This document shows, piece after piece, positions 1-7,484 of a stretch of 9,400 bases of DNA. The notes under the pieces are model-generated. The model did not search any database. It had not been told where the DNA came from and was given only the letters and a program-made list of their open reading frames with translations. Position numbers and translations under genes: made by a program. Source of the DNA: Candidatus Latescibacterota bacterium (GTDB lineage Bacteria; Latescibacterota; MVCY01); NCBI GenBank assembly GCA_030608245.1, contig JAUWEO010000051.1, forward strand, positions 1 through 9,400. Direction: 5' to 3'. Each line of letters starts with the position of its first letter. Position 1 is the stretch's first letter.

Positions 1-47
1 AGATTAGCCTTTTATCAAAATTAATGAGTTTTAACATCTTATCTAAC

Positions 48-73
48 GGGGTAAACGCAGGGGGTAAACGCAG
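48..73. repeat. Perfect 13-bp tandem duplication
   Basis: GGGGTAAACGCAG occurs twice in a row (48-60 and 61-73) with no mismatch and no spacer. It lies beyond the probable terminator of the GH106-like gene in non-coding, AT-rich sequence. It could be a replication slippage event or paired binding sites. Nothing else is recognisable between 1 and 114. Confidence 0.85.
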
Positions 74-114
74 ATTGTCAAGATCATAAATATTGTTTTC
101 TGCGGTTATCGGCG

Positions 115-153
115 AAAACCTGCCCGCTTAGCTGCGCAAGCTAGCAGGCGGGT
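115..153 (-). terminator. Probable Rho-independent terminator after the GH106-like gene
   Basis: Six nucleotides past the TAA stop, an imperfect hairpin spans 119-152. It can pair CCCGC (123-127) with GCGGG (148-152), or AGCT (130-133) with AGCT (139-142) around a GCGCA loop. Read on the minus strand it is followed by TTTT (115-118). Placement and T run fit an intrinsic terminator, but the T run is short. The GC-rich palindrome could also be a dispersed REP-like unit. Confidence 0.55.
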
Positions 154-158
154 CTAAT

Positions 159-3100
159 TTAGGCACGAACGGAAAGCACAGGAGCATCCATCAGACCATA
201 CCGCAGCTGAACATAATCGTCCGTCCAGTCCTCCCCGGTGGTAACGAAACTATTAGGACCTGTCCAGACTGGATATTTCTCGACTTGGTGCAGAGGCCCC
301 AAAAGATTCCGACGACTACTTATCACCTGGATCTCCAGGGAGTTGGTACCATTTCGTAAGACCTCGGTGATATCGAGCTCGTACGGCGGCCAGGCGATAA
401 TTGCTACCGCCCGGCTGTTTATCCGCACTTTTACCAGAACACCTTGCCAGGAGGGCAGTTCCAAGAAGACCCTTTCTTGCTCGGCGAAGGAAACCTCAAT
501 CTCCGTTAGATACGATATCGCGCTGCTGTAGCAGGGAAACCCCTGGACGGTCCAATCACCCATGGCCAGACTTGTGGGCAGCTCGGTTATCACCGCGCGT
601 CGGTTCTCCCACCTGACTCCAAATTCTCCGGTAAGATAGAGGCTTTCCAGGCCATGGGTGGAATCGTATTCAGTATCCAATACAAGTTCGTTCTCCCCTT
701 CCTTCAGGCACCAGGGAGCCACCCGGATCCGTCGGAATGAATTGTCTATCCACCAGCCTTCGTCCTCGTCGGCTTTCAGCTCGCATCTATTGAGGAAGAT
801 CTGATACTTGCTGGGTTCCTCGAGGACGAGACAACAGGGCCCGTGCGGCAGGGATTCCACATTGAAGTGAAACTTCAGTGACAAAGGAGCGGCCTTCGCT
901 GTTGGAGGCGCCTCGTGGGCCCAGGGCTGACACATCTGGCCACCCCGATGCGGTAATCCTGCGGCATCGCGTACCGCCATATCTATCTTTAACACCTCTA
1001 ACGGTCCCTGCCAGGGACCGCCTTCGATGGAAAATTCGGCCACATCAAGGGGAAATGCGTTCGGCTCGTCCCTGAGGATGGGCCACTTCTCTCGTTTTAT
1101 CGCCTGTCGGCGTACCTCACGGAACTTCGGGCGAGGTCGGAGGTCCAGCAGGGAATTCGGATCCACTACGAAAAGGCGACTTCCAATTCCCGCAAGCTCC
1201 GTGCGAATCACTATGTCCTCCCCGTCCTGCTGGGCATCGGCTAAGAACACTTCGCCCGTCTGAGCGTTCCATTCCTGCACCTGACCCTTGCCAGGCATCC
1301 GTATCGTCAAGGGTCCCGATGGCTCGTCCTGCCGGGTGTGGCAGATAAAGGCCAAATAGCGTCCGGTCTCAGCATCGTAGCGCAACATGTAGAGGCAGGG
1401 TCGGAATTCTTCCCTATCCGCTGTTTCAATCGACACCCGCCGGATTCGCCCTGTAGCCAGAAGTGCACTTACAAGGGATTCACTTTTTAACGAAATCCGG
1501 ACTGCCTTTTCTGCTAATTCCTTTGTCCCATCGCTCGGGAGGGCATCCACGTGTTCGGCAACCGGCTCGACGAATACAACCTTTCCGCCGGCCTGTAAAA
1601 GCTCCGCGAGCACCTTCCGGGTGTTCTCCCGCACAGTCAGCAACGGCGGCACGACGACCACCTGGTACTTCGCCTGGGCCACACGCAGGGAATCCCCGTC
1701 GACAGAACCATGTCGGGACAGGATATCTTCGTCCACGTAATCGAAGTCGAAGTGTTCCTCCAAAAGCATGTTTTGGAGGGTCTCGAATTGACCTTCCAGT
1801 CGGTTCAGAGGTCCACCCGCATCCGCATAGAACAAACCCCAGGCGCTCTCTATGGGATGGATTACAGCAACATCCCGCACCGGTTCTCCCTGGGTCATCA
1901 GGACGCCAACGCGCGCGAAATAGTCCTCGACGATAGCATAGTCATGCCACCAGGGCGATTGGAAGGAAATGGACGCCGGATAGTCCCTCTTGGCCTCTCC
2001 GGCCATAGTGTACCACGCCAAATGTTGACATCTCAAATTCACGCCCAAGGCAGCTTGCCAATCGCCGACGGCCTTGTGTTCAGCGAGGGTAAAATGCCAG
2101 CCAGTACAGCCGTAAAGCTCACTCAGCATCCATTTTCTTTCGAACTGATGGGCAACAGAGCTGCACTGCTTGGCGGTGGCATATTCGGGCCAGCGTCCAC
2201 CCGGCCGGGTTAGGCCTTGGCCGCCCAGTATGTCTATGCCCGGAGCCTGCATGAATTGGTAAAACCGCATAGCGCTGCCCACGACTGAGGTCTGACTGCG
2301 CAGAGTCTCCTCGGCTAACACATGTCCGGTGAAGAGCAGATTGTGTTCCTTGCACCACCTACCGATCTGTTCCCCGAAATTGCGGGAGAAAAGATGGGTG
2401 AGGCAATCGTGATAGTCGCGGCGCGCTTTGGAGAATTTCTCCCCATCTATCTCGAAGAAGATCTCCGGGAGATGGGTCAGCGGGTCGTATCCATATCGTT
2501 CTCTGAACACCTCCGGGAGCTCCTCTGTCCAGGGAGCCTCACCACCACCTCCATTCAAGAACAAATTACCGTGATTTGGCTCGTCCGTGAATATGCCCGG
2601 TACTGTGGAACCGAACTCCTTCCCGATGTTCTCGGCGTAAGCGTCGTAGGTGACTTCGATGAACTTGCGCACGGCCTCTGCTGAGAGGGTATCCAGGTAT
2701 GTCTGGTTGTTATACCAAGGGGAAGGATCGGCTGTTTTGCAATAGAAGGCCAACACCTTCTCGCCGGGAGCGGCTTGAGTTGCTTCTTCAGGCCGAATTT
2801 GGTGGACTTCGGCGGCCTTGTTGCCATCCACACGGGCCAGAAATATTCCCAACTCCTTGCCGCTTGGACTAAAGTCTTTGGGGTCTACAATTTTCAGTTG
2901 AAGGCGACGCTGGCGATAGCGCACATCTTTGGTTACCAGTCCTCCGGCGGCACCCGAAGGCCAGCGGTCTTCGTCGTAGAGCCATGCTTCCATTTGGTTG
3001 TTTCGGACTTCATCCACACAAGCCTCTACCAAGTCGAACCACTCTTCAGATAAATAGGGCGTGGCCAACCCGACCCTTGAGTGCATGAACCCCCCGCCCA

Positions 3101-3227
3101 ATCCCATCCGACGGAATATTTGGATCTGCCGGCGAAGCTCATCCTCGGCCAGAGGACCGTTCCACGCCCAGAATGGTTTTCCCCGATATGCCGACGGGGG
3201 CGATAGAAATAATTTCTGTAAGTTCAT
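159..3227 (-). CDS. GH106-like (alpha-L-rhamnosidase-like) glycoside hydrolase, 1022 aa
   Basis: Probable intracellular glycosidase. Family GH106 enzymes are inverting alpha-L-rhamnosidases that release terminal rhamnose. Seen: the N-terminus has the family-typical pattern with GKPFWAWNG (residues 16-24), GGGFMHSRVGL (44-54) and WLYDEDRWPSG (82-92), opening a TIM-barrel-like catalytic region to about residue 440. Candidate catalytic carboxylates are E216 in GIFTDEPNH and E370 in MLSELYG; I cannot say which acts as acid or base. Residues 445-560 (RDVAVIHP, then YQVVVVPPLL and GGKVVFVEP) look like the Rossmann-type middle domain of GH42-like enzymes. The C-terminus (about 780-1022) looks like galactose-binding-like jelly rolls ending in WTDDYVQLRYGL. 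Length suits the family. No signal peptide is visible, so it is probably cytoplasmic. The start is ATG, with AAGGAAG 8-10 nt upstream; the stop is TAA. It lies 113 bp after the six-hairpin gene, likely in the same transcript. Substrate is inferred only from family. Confidence 0.8.
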   Translation of the reverse strand: MNLQKLFLSPPSAYRGKPFWAWNGPLAEDELRRQIQIFRRMGLGGGFMHSRVGLATPYLSEEWFDLVEACVDEVRNNQMEAWLYDEDRWPSGAAGGLVTKDVRYRQRRLQLKIVDPKDFSPSGKELGIFLARVDGNKAAEVHQIRPEEATQAAPGEKVLAFYCKTADPSPWYNNQTYLDTLSAEAVRKFIEVTYDAYAENIGKEFGSTVPGIFTDEPNHGNLFLNGGGGEAPWTEELPEVFRERYGYDPLTHLPEIFFEIDGEKFSKARRDYHDCLTHLFSRNFGEQIGRWCKEHNLLFTGHVLAEETLRSQTSVVGSAMRFYQFMQAPGIDILGGQGLTRPGGRWPEYATAKQCSSVAHQFERKWMLSELYGCTGWHFTLAEHKAVGDWQAALGVNLRCQHLAWYTMAGEAKRDYPASISFQSPWWHDYAIVEDYFARVGVLMTQGEPVRDVAVIHPIESAWGLFYADAGGPLNRLEGQFETLQNMLLEEHFDFDYVDEDILSRHGSVDGDSLRVAQAKYQVVVVPPLLTVRENTRKVLAELLQAGGKVVFVEPVAEHVDALPSDGTKELAEKAVRISLKSESLVSALLATGRIRRVSIETADREEFRPCLYMLRYDAETGRYLAFICHTRQDEPSGPLTIRMPGKGQVQEWNAQTGEVFLADAQQDGEDIVIRTELAGIGSRLFVVDPNSLLDLRPRPKFREVRRQAIKREKWPILRDEPNAFPLDVAEFSIEGGPWQGPLEVLKIDMAVRDAAGLPHRGGQMCQPWAHEAPPTAKAAPLSLKFHFNVESLPHGPCCLVLEEPSKYQIFLNRCELKADEDEGWWIDNSFRRIRVAPWCLKEGENELVLDTEYDSTHGLESLYLTGEFGVRWENRRAVITELPTSLAMGDWTVQGFPCYSSAISYLTEIEVSFAEQERVFLELPSWQGVLVKVRINSRAVAIIAWPPYELDITEVLRNGTNSLEIQVISSRRNLLGPLHQVEKYPVWTGPNSFVTTGEDWTDDYVQLRYGLMDAPVLSVRA

Positions 3228-3299
3228 AATACGTTCTTCCTTTGCACCGCACGGGCGCGATTAAAATAGTACTGAATAGTTTCCAGCTTAAACTGCCTA

Positions 3300-3331
3300 A
3301 CCTCCCGCAGGGTTGGGAGCCTGAGGGAGGT
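3300..3331 (-). other. Intercistronic hairpin between the six-hairpin gene and the GH106-like gene
   Basis: CCTCCC (3301-3306) pairs with GGGAGG (3325-3330). After one G/A mismatch, CAGG (3308-3311) pairs with CCTG (3320-3323) around an 8-nt loop. It starts 9 nt after the upstream TGA stop. On the minus strand the following bases (TTAGGCAGTTTAA) are not a proper T tract. A leaky terminator or an mRNA-stabilising or processing hairpin is therefore more likely than a full stop, with some read-through into the next gene. Confidence 0.55.
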
Positions 3332-3340
3332 CTAAGAAAT

Positions 3341-5182
3341 TCACGAACAGACAATCTCTGCTTCTCCGAATCCCTCGACGGAACAGGGAAATTCCACATA
3401 CAGGTTTTCTTCAATCTTCCCTTGCTGGAACTCAGAGGGTGCTCCTTTCACCCGAACAGACTGCGGAACCCAGCCCTGAGGAAGTAAAATTCGGAAGAAG
3501 ACAAACTGGCCTGAGCCAGTGTACTGCAGTCGAAGGGTCTTCGTCGTCTCATCAATCTGCAGGCGATAACTGAAATAGCAGTCGTTAACAGCGTAACGCA
3601 CCGTGGCCCGGACCTCTTTCTCTGAGGTGATTGTCCAGCGGGGAGAGACCTCCATCCTTTTCATCTGACCGCTGATATCTTTCAATCCGGCAAGACCTTC
3701 AATGAGGACCTCGAGCCACTGGGCCATCCCCCACCCGGTGTGAGGCACCTCATTGGTAGTGCGGAACCCCGGCTCTCCATCCGGCCAGTACCAGACATGC
3801 ACTTGATTGCCGGTGCGGCGCAGGTGTTCAATATATTGCCTGTAAAGTTCCAAACCGTACTCCTCCATCCCGTGCTCGAAACAGCCTCGACAAAGCTCCC
3901 CACCGACCCAGGGCATAAGACCACCGTTGGCATAGCCGCCCTGGCGGCAATAGGGGCCGTCATAGTAGTCCAGTTCATCAGGATAACCAGGCTGAAGACT
4001 CCACCAGGGAAAGGCATCCCCGGTCTGCTGGTGGCGTCGGCGGTACTCATTGATGATCGAAACTGCCTGGGGATGGTCGGCCAGCCCCCTGGTGATCGCC
4101 CAGACATTGCCCATAGCAAGTTGCTGGGATTCATCGAATCTCGGGTGTTCAATCGGCGTCAAGTGCACATGGTGGAGATATTTTATCCCATCCCAAAGAA
4201 GGTCATTGGCTCGTTTGCGATAACCTTCTGCCCGGTGGTGGAATTCGTCTCCGCGCTGGTTCTCACCCAGATGACGGTACATCTGCGCCATCGCCTGATA
4301 GGCAAAGTAGTAACCGCTCTGATCGCAGGTGGCGACCACAGCTCGCTGGCCCACAAACTCTGAGCTCTCCCGGATCTCAAAGTCCCAGGTGTCGCAGGTA
4401 TGGCCTCGCTGGACCAGTTGATGTCCCCGGTCCCAACGTCTGGGGTCATTCTGGACATACTTAAGGGCTTTTTCCAGATGGGGCAGTGCCTGCTTCAGCC
4501 ACTGGTCGTCTCCGGTGACTTTCCAGGTTTGGTAGACCCCAAGGACGAAGATGTACTCCACATCGGACTCCACCGCCATCCGCCAGGTTGAGCCATCGCG
4601 TTTTATGCCGTCGGGCACACTCCCATCGGGATTTTGAGCCTGGAGGAAACGGTCCAGGCCACAGGCCATCTGGTGCTCCCACCAGCAGTAGGCCGGCAAT
4701 TGGTAGATCCAATCCCGCAGCCAGACACCATCGATCTGCCAGGTATCGCCAGAGATATAGCCCACGAACCGGCCACTGGGAGTGGTAAAGTCGCGACGGC
4801 TGAGCTGCAGCGCCTCCTTGGTCATGGCATAAAGCTGGTCATAGTCCGGATTACCGGTTTCGATGGAGGTCTCGCAGTCAACCAGAAAATTAGCATAACG
4901 CCTGTGGCGGTCAGAATCGGGGAAATAGAGGTAGATCCATTGTACTCCCAGTGCACCGGCGGCTTGGAAACTTATCTCCCCACGATTGTCCGAAAGCTCG
5001 ACTTTGGTCTCGTAGTAGGACTGTAACTGGGCATCGCAGACGCAGATCCGGCAGTTCTGATCGCCACGGTAACGGCCGGCGACCTGCACGAGAACTTTGT
5101 CCAGTGGCCGGTAACTCCTCCGATCGGTGACTAAGTCGCCGTAGGCGGACATAGTGGCCTCAAGGGGTCTTTTGGAAGTCAT
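3341..5182 (-). CDS. Six-hairpin (alpha/alpha)6 glycosidase-like protein, 613 aa
   Basis: Predicted cytoplasmic carbohydrate-active enzyme of the six-hairpin superfamily (the fold shared by GH15, GH63, GH78 and others); the exact family is not recognised. Seen, numbering from the chosen ATG: residues about 15-100 look like a beta-sandwich. The helical barrel follows, with DGVWLRDWIYQLPAYCWW (151-168), NPDGSVPDG (184-192), DTWDFEIRESSEF (264-276), the glycine-rich YANGGLMPWVGGEL (417-430) and the late-barrel helix GWGMAQWLEVLIEGLAGL (483-500). The remainder looks like a C-terminal beta-sandwich. Acidic residues in the WLRDW and DTWDFEIRE segments are candidate catalytic groups by analogy only. 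The ATG at 5182 is preferred over the in-frame TTG at 5194 because GGAGG (5188-5192) lies 5 nt before it. No signal peptide is seen. It is first in a probable two-gene unit with the GH106-like enzyme, suggesting stepwise degradation of one glycan. Specificity unknown. Confidence 0.78.
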   Translation of the reverse strand: MTSKRPLEATMSAYGDLVTDRRSYRPLDKVLVQVAGRYRGDQNCRICVCDAQLQSYYETKVELSDNRGEISFQAAGALGVQWIYLYFPDSDRHRRYANFLVDCETSIETGNPDYDQLYAMTKEALQLSRRDFTTPSGRFVGYISGDTWQIDGVWLRDWIYQLPAYCWWEHQMACGLDRFLQAQNPDGSVPDGIKRDGSTWRMAVESDVEYIFVLGVYQTWKVTGDDQWLKQALPHLEKALKYVQNDPRRWDRGHQLVQRGHTCDTWDFEIRESSEFVGQRAVVATCDQSGYYFAYQAMAQMYRHLGENQRGDEFHHRAEGYRKRANDLLWDGIKYLHHVHLTPIEHPRFDESQQLAMGNVWAITRGLADHPQAVSIINEYRRRHQQTGDAFPWWSLQPGYPDELDYYDGPYCRQGGYANGGLMPWVGGELCRGCFEHGMEEYGLELYRQYIEHLRRTGNQVHVWYWPDGEPGFRTTNEVPHTGWGMAQWLEVLIEGLAGLKDISGQMKRMEVSPRWTITSEKEVRATVRYAVNDCYFSYRLQIDETTKTLRLQYTGSGQFVFFRILLPQGWVPQSVRVKGAPSEFQQGKIEENLYVEFPCSVEGFGEAEIVCS

Positions 5183-5187
5183 AGCAT

Positions 5188-5192
5188 CCTCC
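5188..5192 (-). promoter_or_regulatory. Ribosome binding site that sets the six-hairpin gene start
   Basis: GGAGG on the minus strand lies 5 nt before the ATG at 5182. It overlaps the first codons of the longer TTG-started reading, which is why the shorter ATG start was chosen. Confidence 0.75.
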
Positions 5193-5245
5193 AAGATTTG
5201 GTGTTACCATGGTTGAAGTCGTCGTTTGCGAATCTGCTCTAAATG

Positions 5246-5328
5246 TAACCACGAATTCACACGAATATTCACGAATATCTTCGAACTATCTGAATAAATT
5301 GGTGTTAATTCGTGTGTATTTATGGTTG
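5246..5328. repeat. Imperfect inverted-repeat element with three phased ACGAAT hexamers
   Basis: The left arm (5246-5277) matches the reverse complement of the right arm (5297-5328) at 23 of 32 positions by hand alignment, with the shared core CACACGAAT. The left arm holds ACGAAT at 5251, 5261 and 5271, exactly 10 bp apart; the right arm has ATTCGT at 5308. Elements of this look occur as dispersed palindromes in many environmental genomes. The position 64-146 bp upstream of the six-hairpin start codon also allows an operator role. Confidence 0.6.
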
Positions 5329-5361
5329 GAAAAGCGGGAATCCATTGCTGACCTGAAGTAG

Positions 5362-5386
5362 ATTCCGGCTTAAAGATTGCCGGAAT
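5362..5386. repeat. GATTCCGGC-type palindromic hairpin
   Basis: ATTCCGGC (5362-5369) and GCCGGAAT (5379-5386) are perfect 8-bp arms around a 9-nt loop, flanked by G on the left and GACG on the right. The form resembles the widespread dispersed GATTCC...GGAATGACG repeats. A lone arm-like fragment, GCGGGAATCC, is at 5334-5343. Confidence 0.6.
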
Positions 5387-5470
5387 GACGAAAATATGGG
5401 TATTTCCAGACGGACACTAAGTGAGGATTTTTTGTCTTCCATTCTGAAAAACTGGGGATGTAAGAACCTT

Positions 5471-5512
5471 ACTATAAAATAAACTCCCTCTCTTCTCTCA
5501 GAAAGAGAGGGA
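5471..5512 (-). terminator. Candidate terminator after the propeller gene
   Basis: Perfect 10-bp arms TCCCTCTCTT (5485-5494) and AAGAGAGGGA (5503-5512) enclose an 8-nt loop. On the minus strand the hairpin is followed by GTTTATTTTATAG, a T-rich but interrupted tract. It lies about 147 bp after the stop of the propeller gene, rather far for its own terminator, so this is a moderate call. Confidence 0.45.
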
Positions 5513-5658
5513 TTCCAGACGGGATCTTATCTTTTTGGGTATATTCGTCTCCTTCGAAGGTTCTTGGACAAGAAAGCTATCCGACTGATTTCTACCTTAT
5601 CAATTTCTATTGAATAATAATCTCCAAAAAACGCAGGAATTTTCAAATATCTTAGCCA

Positions 5659-7470
5659 TCAGTGTAACTTGCTTTCCTTAACGGTTACTGTTGGATTCTC
5701 AGCGCTTACCACATCGAAAAGCTGACGCTCACTGAACCGAGGCATTTGGGCCAAGAACTCCGGGATATTGAAACTTGCCAGGGGTGGGTCTTTAAGCGGA
5801 ATACGCACTGCCGGTGATGCACGTCCTTTATCGTCAATCTGGGTGAGGTAGAAACGGGCAAATACTCCGTCGTCCCGCTTGGTAGCGAATACCAACCACC
5901 GGCTGTTGGAAGACCAACTGTGCCAGGAATCAGCCGCATAATCGGCATTGCATTCCAGTCGATGTGCGTGACCTTCAAGACTGGCAGAGAGAAGATAGAT
6001 ATCACTGGAGGATTCGATCAGTGATCCCTGATCTGCCATACAGAGAGACATCCACTTTCCATCAGGAGAAAACCGGGCGTAGTAGTTGCTCTTCCCATTG
6101 TAGGAAACTTCCGCCACTGGCACTGCTTTTCCACCTTTGCCATCGTTGTAGTCAACTACATAAATATCGTATTTTATGACCCTGGCACTCACTCCTGCTT
6201 TGGCTTGGGAGAAAACGATCTGCTTGCCGTCGGGAGTCCAGGCAGGATAAATCTCCAGATAATCCGGTGAATTCGCTCCAGGCAGCAGAAAGGAACATTC
6301 TTCGGAAAGATCATACACTGCTATGTCGGAGAAACTGTATTCCAACTCCTGTGCCTCAAAGACTATCGGGGTCAGAGAAGAGAAGGCCTGGTTGGCTGAG
6401 ATAGCCAGTTTATTCCCCTCGGGGTTCCAAGCAACGTAGGTAAAGCCCGGATGAGGGAAGGGAAACAGCAACCGCTTTCCTTTGGCGGAGGCCATATTGA
6501 AAACTCCCAATCCGGCTGCGGATTTCTTTTCGTCCATGATCCGCATCTTCAACGCCAGCATCCCCTCAGTCCCCGCTTTAGCAGAGAAAACATGGCAACT
6601 GAAACAGTACTGCCGACGTGCTAACAAAAACGGTTCAACCTCGAATGATCGCAGATCTCGGATGAAGGTATCAGGGGTTTTCTTGGCTTGAAATTGGGGA
6701 AGCACCAACCGATACACCACATAATTATCCACCGGATGTTTTGAAATTCGGAAATGAACTGGTTGGGAAGCCTGGATCGGCTCGGGTGTCTTTGTATAGC
6801 GACCAGAACGTTTCACGCCCTTCACTTGTACCCAGATATCTCTGGACTCAGTTTCTTTACAGATTCTGCGCCATAGTTGTTCGGGGAACCACCAACTCTT
6901 TCTCTCGGTAAGGTAACTTCGTTTAAGAGAAGTGCCAGTCAATTCTACCGTTACCTGCCACAGATTGTTCTCGCCGTCTTCCCACTCCAGGCAGGGTGGA
7001 CAGAGATTAGGAGGGAAAACAGCCCCTTGGGGAGGATAGGCAATTCGCAGTTGTTCAGGATAAATAGGTTCTCGATAGGCGGTACGCCAGCGGAGTCGAT
7101 CCGCAGGGGGAGTGGCCTCGGTTACTGCATCTACTCGCATCTGTCGCCTCATTGCCTCCAGGTGTTCTGGCGTTGCCCCTTCTACATGTGCCAATTCCCA
7201 TGTTTTTGGCTTCACCGGAAAGGGTAACTCTGGCTCGGCCTCAGGCTGGATTGCCGAGCTGGGTTCCCCGGCGTATGCCTGTAGATCATAAACACATCCG
7301 GGGTAATATCCCTGTTCCGCCACCTTCACCACCTGGTAGTCCCCCAAGAAAAGGCTGTTCAACCTCTTCTGCCTGGTCTGCTCAATATGATTCATTCCAA
7401 TCCCTACCGCTGCTGCCACTACGACAATGCCCACGATAGAGATCAATAGTTTGAAATAAATTCGTCTCAT
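5659..7470 (-). CDS. Membrane-anchored TolB/PD40-type beta-propeller protein with a CXXCH heme motif, 603 aa
   Basis: Exact function not recognised. Seen: a basic start (MRRIYFK) followed by one hydrophobic segment (about 8-25) and no clear cleavage site, so an N-terminally anchored protein facing the periplasm. Residues 140-242 look like an Ig/Fn3-like domain (YPPQGAVFPP, then CPPC at 157-160). CFSCH at 289-293 fits the CXXCH covalent heme c consensus. Four PD40-like propeller repeats follow: VAWNPEGNKLAIS (346-358), PAWTPDGKQIVFS (409-421), ARFSPDGKWMS (465-475) and HSWSSNSRWLVFA (517-529), with DIYVVD/DIYLLS strands between. TolB-type propellers usually bind proteins or carry out scaffold or sensing roles. 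The ATG has GAGAGG 6 nt upstream; the stop is TGA. It lies 115 bp after the ceramidase-like gene, probably in the same transcript. Related proteins are often annotated as TolB-like or cytochrome c-related. Heme attachment is a prediction from one motif. Confidence 0.78.
   Translation of the reverse strand: MRRIYFKLLISIVGIVVVAAAVGIGMNHIEQTRQKRLNSLFLGDYQVVKVAEQGYYPGCVYDLQAYAGEPSSAIQPEAEPELPFPVKPKTWELAHVEGATPEHLEAMRRQMRVDAVTEATPPADRLRWRTAYREPIYPEQLRIAYPPQGAVFPPNLCPPCLEWEDGENNLWQVTVELTGTSLKRSYLTERKSWWFPEQLWRRICKETESRDIWVQVKGVKRSGRYTKTPEPIQASQPVHFRISKHPVDNYVVYRLVLPQFQAKKTPDTFIRDLRSFEVEPFLLARRQYCFSCHVFSAKAGTEGMLALKMRIMDEKKSAAGLGVFNMASAKGKRLLFPFPHPGFTYVAWNPEGNKLAISANQAFSSLTPIVFEAQELEYSFSDIAVYDLSEECSFLLPGANSPDYLEIYPAWTPDGKQIVFSQAKAGVSARVIKYDIYVVDYNDGKGGKAVPVAEVSYNGKSNYYARFSPDGKWMSLCMADQGSLIESSSDIYLLSASLEGHAHRLECNADYAADSWHSWSSNSRWLVFATKRDDGVFARFYLTQIDDKGRASPAVRIPLKDPPLASFNIPEFLAQMPRFSERQLFDVVSAENPTVTVKESKLH
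6592..6606 (-). other. CXXCH heme c-attachment motif codons
   Basis: Codons TGT TTC AGT TGC CAT encode C289-F-S-C-H293. This is the only CXXCH in the protein. It sits between the Ig-like region and the first propeller repeat, on the presumed periplasmic side, where c-type heme is attached. Confidence 0.6.
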
Positions 7471-7476
7471 AAAGTA

Positions 7477-7482
7477 CCTCTC
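7477..7482 (-). promoter_or_regulatory. Ribosome binding site of the propeller gene
   Basis: GAGAGG on the minus strand, 6 nt before the ATG at 7470 and only 2 nt after the TAA that ends the ceramidase-like remnant. Confidence 0.7.
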
Positions 7483-7484
7483 TT

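Larger units (their letters stand above)
5195..5658. other. 464-bp intergenic region, no gene
   Basis: No reading frame here looks like a protein. The region contains an inverted-repeat element (5246-5328), a GATTCCGGC-type hairpin (5362-5386), a terminator-like hairpin (5471-5512) and a perfect 10-bp palindrome CCTTCGAAGG (5551-5560). It is AT-richer than the flanking genes. The promoter for the two glycosidase genes is expected here, but I could not find a -35/-10 pair that stands out by eye. Confidence 0.6.

Noticed and set aside
1710..2213. Plus-strand open frame of 167 codons
   Set aside because: Antisense to the GH106-like gene inside its catalytic and middle domains; no protein-like features. 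A shadow of codon use on the other strand.
3139..3414. Minus-strand 91-codon frame bridging the spacer between the two glycosidase genes
   Set aside because: It overlaps the end of one real gene and the start of the next in another frame and runs through the intercistronic hairpin; its translation looks random.
3740..4363. Plus-strand open frame of 207 codons
   Set aside because: It lies wholly antisense to the six-hairpin glycosidase-like gene, whose protein has recognisable motifs throughout. The plus-strand translation shows no domain or proper start context.
5183..5194. TTG start four codons upstream for the six-hairpin gene
   Set aside because: It would place the strong GGAGG site inside the coding sequence, and TTG has no ribosome site of its own. 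The ATG at 5182 is correctly spaced.
5551..5560. Palindrome CCTTCGAAGG as an operator
   Set aside because: A single 10-bp palindrome about 100 bp after a stop codon, with no second copy or promoter nearby; chance is an adequate explanation.
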